Source of the DNA: Lepas anatifera
Taxonomy: Eukaryota > Arthropoda > Thecostraca > Lepadidae
NCBI GenBank assembly: GCA_034440635.1
Contig: JAOTON010001028.1
Span: 1,240,001-1,304,000, forward strand
Direction of reading: 5' to 3'
DNA: 64,000 bases
The notes under the pieces were generated by a model, which saw only the letters and a program-made list of their open reading frames with translations, did not search any database and had not been told where the DNA came from. Shown piece after piece: positions 56,025-64,000 of the stretch. Within the stretch, counting starts at the first letter, position 1. The number at the start of each line of letters is the position of its first letter. Made by a program: the position numbers and the translations under genes.

Positions 56025-59000
56025 TCACAAAGTCTCAATGCACAATGGCCACGGGAAATTAGTTCATCGTCTTTTCTCTTGGTCTACAAACATGGAAAGA
56101 CAAGAAATAACACTTGTCTTCTCTTGAGGCACCTATAAACTAAAACAAACATTTACCTTATAAACAAACAAGTCAACACAATAAACCCACTGAAGTGACT
56201 TCGCCGCAGACATAAAAATATGGCTCATTGCAGCTGACAACACCACTAGCGCATTTTGGTTGGTATTGATAATGGCGTTATATTATCCTACCTGGCGGAT
56301 CGGCCCCTCGACACCTGCCCCCCTGAGGTCGTGGCCCCGAATTCCTCCCCCCCCGATACAATCGGCCCCGAGATTTGCCCACCTGATGTTGCGGTGTGGC
56401 CCTGGTGCGCCCACCTTCGAACGTTTGATCCATACATATATTTGCGACGATGAAGACGTACAATAAAATTCATGCCGGTGCATGCTAAAAACAAGGTTAA
56501 AAACTAGTAGGACATGCCGAGGAGTGCACACTTAGAACCGTCATAGAGGTCACCACCTCACAAGCCAGGCCGGGCCAGGGAGGCACAAGGAGGCGCCACC
56601 CCACAGCGGGGGCGCCACCATTCTACAGTGAGGGCGCCACATTCTACAGTGGGGGCGCCACCACTCTACAGTGGGGCTCCACCCGTAATGACATGCAAGA
56701 TCCGTCCCCTGCATAAATGCACCTAGTGGGAGCAAGCATCCGCCCCGCAGGTCGCAGAGCCAAGAGGTCCCGGGAACCAATCGTTAGTGCCACCACCGCA
56801 CTATGGGCCCGCGGGCTCCAAAGTGCGATCATTAATCGGCAAATTATTTTGTCGATTGGGGCCAGCCAACAATATTTTTTTGGTATAGAATTGTCCATTG
56901 AATTCGATTCTGGCTTTTATTGCCTCGCACCTATCACCGGTTGGGCTGTATTGCTTACTAAAGTGAGAGGTTGTGACGGTTCACGTCATCCGGAGATGTC
57001 GTCTATTTAACGCTTGGTTTTTCATCCATTTGAAAAAAACAATTTTAATGGAAAGCTTTTAATATAAGCCACTTTTTCGAAAGCTTGAAACCTTCTTCTT
57101 CTCATGGTGATGTTGTTTGCCATGCCAAATCTGACAATGCCAATGCCAAAATCCTGACATTTTTTCTTCACACACAATACAAAATAGCAATTTATACGGG
57201 AAAAATTTACTTGAACTGGCATTTCAGAGGAAGATTTCCCGATGGCATCCGCTTGAATCCGCGCCGAAATTTATTGGGACGTAATCACCACACTTAATTT
57301 ACCGTTCACAACAAAGACTTGGTACGCATACGTGCGCGAAACTTTTCTAGACCGATTTAAGTCGGACCTCTCACCTCCCAGCGGCGCCCGCGGGCAGCGG
57401 CGGGGAGCGTCGGGCGCAGGCTTGAGGGCGGTACGGAGGGGAGATAAGGCACACACACAAACAGATTTTATGACAATTTGAACCGAACAGTTCCGGTGTC
57501 ACCATTTTCGTAATTTGAGAAGGCAATAAGGTTGAAACGTGGGAGGAGGCTTTGAGGCCTTGGGCTTTTTCGTTGTTCAGTCTGTGATTTGCACTGAGAG
57601 GTGTCTGTTGAGTGAACCGTTCGGAGAAGTGGGATATACAGTCTCCCGCGATTGAAATTTCCATGACTGGGCTCGACCGGTTTAGGATGGATATCTCGCA
57701 TTCTATCGTGCCTTTAACTTTACAAACGGGTTAATCATGTGTATTTTTTTCAAGAGCTTTTCAGTGGTCACCATTATTTCTTAATCAGACCTCTGCGTGA
57801 GAAAATATTACACAATTACTGATTTTGCTGCATTCTGGTGGTGTAGTCTTCGGCTGACTTGCCACCGCCTCTGATAATCACCGGCTCTTCGCTCGACTGG
57901 CACGCATACCCTGGGTCACGTGGTTACTACGTGTTTACAGCGACAGGTGCAAGGTCACGCGTAGTAAGAAGTGTGTGGCGCGCAGGGGACACTGTTTTGA
58001 AACGAAGGGATCAGCAGGGGCGTAGGAACCATGTTCAAGTTGGGCAGGGGCGAATCCGGCCGCTTGGCTGGGCCCATATCATCGAGCAAAAAAAAAAAAC
58101 AATGGCGGATGTGAGGCCGGCTGGATCTAACTGGTGTGGTGAATCAACTTTTCAGCTTCGGAGAGAAAGAGGTATCTTGCGAACGGACAAACAAACGCTA
58201 AAAAGATACCTGACGGACACGCCCTCCCCAATCGATCATTTCTGAATCATTAGATTGCTTTGGGGGAAGAGGGTTTGGCCCCCTCTATTTCGTTTTTGGT
58301 GGGTGAGACCGGACAGCCCCCCTGGATCCGCGTCTGGGCAGGGGTAGCGATTATGATTTCCTCGCACCATGGTCATATCCACCCACCCTGAAATCTCACT
58401 TTCATAATGCATAACAGTTGACCAACAGTAGCAAAGGACACGCTGGAACGTTAACACAGCTCTCTGCATGTTTCGTGGAAAATTATTGACTAAAGCATGA
58501 GCAATTACTCGAGTGACCTAATACTGCCTCTCAGGGGTCATATGTCCATTGTTTGTTAGACCTCGATCCTCAGAATTTTTTTAGAACACTCTGTCCCCGG
58601 ATTTATAAGCACGTTTTGATGTTTTATTCTACACGATCTTGAAATATTTGCAGTTTCCCTTTTAATCGCAATAAAGACCCCATGGCGCTGACCTGGCATA
58701 AGTTCATCGATGTGAACCCGTTGCCACAAACTTCCTTATTTGATCACCTTGCTATTTGATATAAATTGCAGGTCAACTACTAAAGCCTTCTATGACTCCA
58801 GACTGGTTGAACATATTTTTTAAAAGGTAAGGTCACTTGATCTTGTCTAGTGACCTGACCGAAGACGACCTAAACCTACTTGTAAAGCTACTTGTACCTG
58901 TAGCTGTCTGGACCTAGCTGTAAAGCTCAGTAAAGCTGCGAAATTAATCCGGAATAAATTGTGCCAAGTACGAAGACTGATTCTTTTTTCGACTCAGAAA

Positions 59001-59090
59001 AGCCCGAGTGCTAACCGCACCCACACACACGTGGTGTGTAAGTGGAAAAGGCGGCTATGGCCGTGACAAGGTATGCCTTAAGATCAAATG
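56025..59090. other. Gene-free region
   Basis: No gene is supported. At 56560-56690 GGCGCCACC and CTACAGTG(G/A)GG recur several times, a small imperfect tandem repeat (about 25-30 bp). A GC-rich, CpG-rich patch lies at 57360-57435 but no exon can be argued. TGACC/AGGTCA motifs occur near 58830-58870. Confidence 0.5.
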
Positions 59091-59109
59091 ACTTAACCCT
59101 CATCCCGGT

Positions 59110-59460
59110 GGGGAGTGTTTGAACACCCCTAGGGTTTTTTCAGCGGTACTAAAAGAGGAAGGCGCAAAATGCCGCCGTGCTTAGCACACCTTATTCTTGC
59201 TGAATTTGCAACTTTTCCCCAAATTTTTGGATTCGGTCATCTCAGGTCAGGTCACCAGTGCAAGTAAACTGATCACACCTCCAAAAATGTTTAAGATAGC
59301 ATTAGTAAAACAAGGGTTGATATATTCAATTGAAAATCATATCACATAATGGGCTCGCCGGGTACTATAAAATATATTCCAGGATTTTTAACATCGATGA
59401 CCTAGGGTCTGGTACGGATCATGACCTCTCCGATGGAAATTCATGGGGAAAACGGGAACT
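59110..59460. repeat. Dispersed AGGTCA-type repeat, copy near the TTAA element
   Basis: Closely matches 4300-4630: GAATTTGCAACTTTT, CATCTCAGGTCAGGTCACCAG, TTTAAGATAGCAT, CATATCACATAATGGGC, CATGGGGAAAA. A TTAACCCTCATCCCGGTGGGG immediately before it (about 59094) resembles one terminus of the TTAA elements, so this may be a solo, truncated relative. Confidence 0.65.
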
Positions 59461-59917
59461 GGGCTAAGAACGCCTCTGTTCATGTAGATACAACGTAGAA
59501 TACCATCCTACTCCCCAAATCGTAGTATCCTAGGCCCCTTTCCAGTTGTTGCGAGTTTGATCCTGTGACCTCTGAGAGGTCATCTGGGACTCAGGGCATT
59601 TTTTAAGGAAAAGTCATGGCGAGGGGGGCGTTTCACGTGCTGGCCATTATAGTGTCTTCAGGGGATCAAGACCCCATTTTGAGGAGGTTTAATAAAACCT
59701 ACACGCGTCGATGTTAAATGTTTCTCAATTTTTGTGTTATTCCATGTCTAGAGATTATAGATGCTGCCCAGGGCTGCCAGGTTTTTTCGGCGGGGAAGGT
59801 CAAACCGAGTTAGAAAAAGGCGAAAGTGGGGCAAAATTTTATTTCCACTAAGATAGCCAAATATGCACCACAAAAGCTAGATTTGAGGCTAAAACGACCC
59901 CTAGCGATAGTCATTAA

Positions 59918-62900
59918 CCCGCGCCCCACCGGGGTCCAGCGCCACCTTCGCCCCACTGGGGGCCATCGATGGCCCCCTCTAACTTCGAAAATATGGGTGT
60001 TAGCGCAAATCTGCAAAATGCAACAGAAACCTCGCGTGAATTCAGTAAGAAATTACTTCGCATGTTTTAGTGCTCAGGTCAATGGTTTGACCTCCAGAGG
60101 TCAAATTAGGTCAAGATCGGCTGTTTTCACTCAAATATGCAATGCTTAAGTTAACTGGGCATAACTCTTATGCCATTAGAGCTATTGAGGTGTGGTAAAG
60201 TACATTTAATAGAAAATGGTCAGTCCTTTTTCCGCTATGTGAAACGTAAAGACCTCCCGCCAGTGGTTTGACCTCCAGAGGTCACCTCGTGACCTAAGAT
60301 GACCTGAGGTCACGAAAGGTCAGAAAGTGACCTTGCCGCATATCAAATGAAAGCAAGTGACCAGACAAACACGATGGTGTTTGTTTCAGCGCTCTAGCTT
60401 AATTAGGTCAAAAGTTATTGTCAAAATACTGTTTTTGACTCCTGGTGACCTTGGATGACCTTGGAGAGGTCAAAGGGAAAATATGGCCCCTGGAATCCGT
60501 GAAAGGGTGTCCAAGAACGCTTTTCTGATCAAGCTGAGCATTTTCAATCGCTTTTGTCACTTTTAGATCATAAGACAGCTTTTCCCCATGCTTTTTCAAC
60601 GGGAGAAATCACCTCGTGACCTGACCTCAGGGTACGAAATAAAAAAATCCCGGAAATACACCTTGTAGACCCTAGAGGGGCCATAAAGTGTAGGAAGTTT
60701 CAAATTGATCGACTTCGAAATGTAGCTCTTACAGAGCTCTAAAGTTGAAGTGAGGTGACCTTGGTTGACCTCGTCTGGTGACCTGACCTTGGGTGACCCG
60801 GGGTAAAAAATTTCAGGGATTTTTTTCCGACATTGACGGCCCGAGGGCCCTATATTTAACCGTCACTTGGCAGTCGAGGATCACCTAACAACGCAATCAG
60901 GAATCACGAACAATACAAAATCCGCGACAAAATTCAGATACGGGTATCGATGGCGCAGTTTCACACCTAGACACAAACACCGATATAAACGCGATCGGAC
61001 ATATGAACACATCACACACACGCACTTTCAGACCGATTGTTTAATTGGATTCACCCGCGTGTATTGTGATGAAGAAGCTGGTTAAGATAACTACTATTTT
61101 TCAATATCTGAATGAGGCCTCCCCTTTTTCTCGAAAAATTCCAGTTTACCTTTTAGTCTGCTTGCAGTTTGCTCTTTTTGGCCTCTGTTTTGAATGTTCA
61201 TAAAGTAAGTTACTTCGGGATTCCGTGTTATTACGAGCTTTGTTGATGACCGATTTTGCTAAGTGACGATTAATTTCTGGATCGGACTTAACTCATGTAA
61301 AAAGAACCAGGACTGTGCGGTCCTTGGAAGCGGTATACCATACCTGCATTCCAAATTGTTTTTATATCATGGATAAATTTTTGTACGATTCTGCAATGCC
61401 AAACGGTGAGTTATCGTTTCTATATTGTTAGTACACGGTGCAAACATATGTATTTGATATTCCTATTGTATGTAAAATCTGTTTGTAGTGATTATTCTGT
61501 TAGTTATACGATAGTGGAGATAAAGCAGAGACGTAGCCTTCGTAGCCTGTTTTAGTTCTAACATAGTTCCAGTTTGAAAAATCCTATATCTCTTTCCCAT
61601 TTTTTCTCTAATGAATTATTGTTATTGCTTCTAACTTTCGAGATTACAAACTGCTTATAGCAATACCGGTTTAACTTGTGATGCTTGCTTTTGAAAACAT
61701 TGAGCCTGTAAGGGATATTTGGTCTCTCGAAGCGAGTTTGCATGCCGGCTACGCACTTCGTCAGGCAAACTTCTAATTAACGCCTCATAACACAAAAGTT
61801 CATTGAAATGCGGTAATTACGCCTAATTTCTTCTCGTGACAGTACATTTCTATTTTCGAATTAAATAAATCCCCTATAAATCTTAGACCTTTTGCATCCC
61901 ATTCCTTAATACAAGATGTTTTGTATTTAGTAAGTCCGAAAACCAGATAGTTTCGTGTATCTCTTGTGGCAGCGCGTGATAGGTATCATTGAAGTGAATA
62001 AGCGACTGCACTACATCGATCCAAAATGGATTTTGAAGCTGGTTTTTACTCTTCTCAATTTTGTTTCGAAGTTAGCAAACACGAGGGTTCTGGTAGTTCA
62101 TTCTTGCAACTTTTACCCAATCCGCGGATGACTCAATCGCTCTTCGTAGCCATGATAGTTTAAGGCTGTGAATGAACGCATTTATATCCAACATCTGAAG
62201 ACCGTCGGCCTCTACCCCTGAATGATTTTTGAACGTTTAACCTGGTCGGGTTTACCCCCAAAGAAACCTAAACAAAGTTGTTCTATTTGTTTTATATTTA
62301 GCCGATGGGTTCGGTAGCGCCGTCAGAGATGAACAGTTTCGATATTAGCAATGATTTTATCACGATGATTTTACCAATAGGTGTTATGTGCCGCCGCTTC
62401 CATTGGTTAATTTCCTGTTCAGTGCTGGCAATTTTTTATCTAGGTTAAGTTCAATAACATTATGGTTGGTGCGATTGTATGTTATACCGAGGATTTTTAT
62501 ATCTTGTACCCATTTGAAATTGTATTGCTGGGTTATTTCGTTTTCCTTCATGGAACCAATTAGCATGCATATGTTTTTTCCAGTTCTTTTAGCCTGAGTG
62601 TTTTGAGAACTCAGTAAGTTCCTAATGGCACCTTTGATTGACCTATCCGAGCCTTCCAAGAAAATAATTGTGTCATCTGCATACTGACTGATACGTATTT
62701 CTAAGTCTGGTGTAAGTTTGACACCACGTAAGTTTTTGATTGATTGATTTGGTTTCCGAGTACCAGAACCGACAAAACAAACAGATATCCAGAGGCGGGA
62801 TCTCCTTGTCGATTCCTCGGTGCAAACATATTTTTCCCCAAGGAAGCCATTCATTTGGATGCGGGCATAGTTAGAAGAGTTCAGTATTGTGTAGAATGAG

Positions 62901-63212
62901 TCTTAGGAATTGTCCCAAAATTCATTTTTTAATACACATGCTAAAAGGGCCGGAGACGTTTCAAACGCTGCCTCAAAATCTGCAGCCATCAGTATGCCGG
63001 TATATTTTGCCTATTTACTTGCTCTATAACATCATATAGCAGACGGCTTTTTCTCCTTAAACCTGTTACTCTATACGCTCTAAAATTTCAGGGATGGTGG
63101 GAAAATGATGCAGTGAGAGGTAGAGCTCTCAACCGCGGTGCTGCGCCTCTTCGTTTTTCTGCTATTCCGGAAAAACCTTAGGGGGGCATCGATGGCCCCG
63201 GTGGGGCGAGGG
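59918..63212 (-). mobile_element. TTAA-flanked TIR transposon, copy 2
   Basis: TTAA (59914-59917) then CCCGCGCCCCACCGGGG; right end GTGGGGCGAGGG then TTAA (63213-63216). It is the reverse-orientation relative of 7554-11286. Shared blocks include GCATCGATGGCC palindromes, GCTAACACCCATATTTTCG (complement here), CGTAAAGACCTCCCGCCAG and GGTGTCCAAGAACGC. It lacks the palindrome-rich nested insert of copy 1 but contains an L1/Tx1-like LINE. TGACCT/AGGTCA half-sites are dense at 60060-60350. Confidence 0.75.
61550..63080 (-). mobile_element. Decayed L1/Tx1-like LINE RT inside the TTAA element
   Basis: From high to low coordinates, the minus strand reads, over several frames: YDVIEQVNRQNIPA and LMAADFEAAFE (about 63040-62960), RQGDPASGYLFVLSV (about 62800), ISQYADDTIIFLEGSD (about 62680), LTPIGKIIVIKSLLISKL (about 62370), a LKMLD-type region (about 62200), FWIDVVQSL (about 62020) and YEALIRSLPDE (about 61780). 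The order is RT fingers, palm with YADD, thumb and C-terminal region of L1/Tx1-type ORF2. Multiple frameshifts and stops; no endonuclease part was found. Confidence 0.82.
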
Positions 63213-64000
63213 TTAACCCACGGAAAAAGCGATTTGTATCACTGTTTAAAACTAATTCTTGACTGTTTGATATTTTAGCGCACTACCAATCTAATAGGAA
63301 GCCAGGGCTGCCCTTCCAACCCTGCGTGGCCGTCGAATGATTTGATCCGCATAACCAGAACATTTTTTAGCATGATCAATCACCCCCCCCCCCGCACACT
63401 TTTTACCATCAATTTCCTGATATCAGTCAAAATGGGAGTAAACCGTGAGTTTGGCCTGGCTCCCTCACTTTTTTCCGCTGGCGACGCTTACAAATGCTAC
63501 CACCACAATAATAAATAAAAAGGCTAAGCACTTCATACCGACACACTAGCAACCAGTTCTACGCATTTTGACTACACCGTGTCCCGTCTAATCCACGAAC
63601 GAGCTCTAAGCGCTGATAACTGACTGAGTGTGAAATAAGAGCATCATGCAATGTCACGATACTGGCTGGGAGGTGGGCTTCCGGTCGGAAAGAACAGGAT
63701 GTTTGATTGGTTGTAGGCCAGCGTTCATCTCCAGCGTTGTGATTAGTTGATGCTGAGGCTGCTTTGCCAGGATTTTTCGTAACTACGCGCTTTGTTTTGT
63801 TTTTGTTTCAACGACGGAACGGTGTTGTACATTTTTTAACACAATTTTTGTGGATTGCCAATTCGGGACCAGAAATAGAACAGTTATAATTATCGGATGG
63901 TGTTCTGTCTTATTTTCGTTAGGTGAGTCTGCATTCTGTCAATTTTAAGTCATCTGTCAATATCACTGGAGGGGGGCGGAAATTTCCGGCCATGGGGACA
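63213..64000. other. Gene-free right edge
   Basis: No gene is supported. Two ATTGG/CCAAT-type motifs (about 63703 and 63737) precede a short ATG frame at 63897 that ends in GTTAG-GTGAGT (63921), which could be a first exon and donor of a gene outside the window. This is weak. Confidence 0.3.

Overview
The window looks like arthropod nuclear DNA, most likely from a crustacean. The evidence is spliced genes with GT-AG introns, GC-rich exons in AT-richer introns, many TIR transposons and non-LTR retrotransposons, and blocks of the arthropod telomere repeat TTAGG. I cannot name the species; a barnacle-like crustacean is only a guess. Three protein-coding genes can be supported. (1) Tudor-SN (SND1), + strand, nine coding exons from 11832 to 26530, 892 residues, complete from ATG to stop. 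(2) WDR77/MEP50 (valois), - strand, six coding exons from 36223 down to 26902, 367 residues, complete. (3) An intronless mitochondrial poly(A) polymerase (MTPAP), + strand, 53387-55237, 616 residues.

Layout. 1-11.3 kb is gene-free and transposon-rich: a broken transposon-type ORF, an hAT-like element with an 8-bp target duplication, and a TTAA-flanked element (7554-11286) that itself carries a nested 2.7-kb element packed with GGGCTCTGCCC-type palindromes. 11.8-36.2 kb holds Tudor-SN and WDR77, which converge with stop codons 371 bp apart and predicted crossing poly(A) signals. 36.2-40.9 kb is gene-poor. 40.9-56.0 kb is a nest of transposons: hAT copies, CR1/Jockey-type LINE fragments in both orientations, two inverted 370-bp arms capped by TTAGG-type arrays, MITEs with recognisable empty sites, and the MTPAP gene inside a reverse-oriented hAT copy. 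56-64 kb is gene-free and includes a second TTAA element carrying a decayed L1/Tx1-like LINE.

How the genes relate. WDR77 is the obligate partner of PRMT5, which makes symmetric dimethylarginine; the Tudor domain of Tudor-SN binds that mark. A cofactor of the writer and a reader therefore sit tail-to-tail. MTPAP is functionally separate (polyadenylation of mitochondrial RNA).

Most unusual signals: (a) three minisatellites in the two convergent genes, each starting exactly at a splice junction and repeating the splice site together with the exon edge; (b) MTPAP embedded in an hAT copy; (c) inverted arms capped by telomere-type arrays, one containing a homogeneous TCAGG block inside TTAGG. All exon boundaries were derived by reading frames and splice phases and by recalled similarity to human SND1, WDR77 and MTPAP; no search was run.
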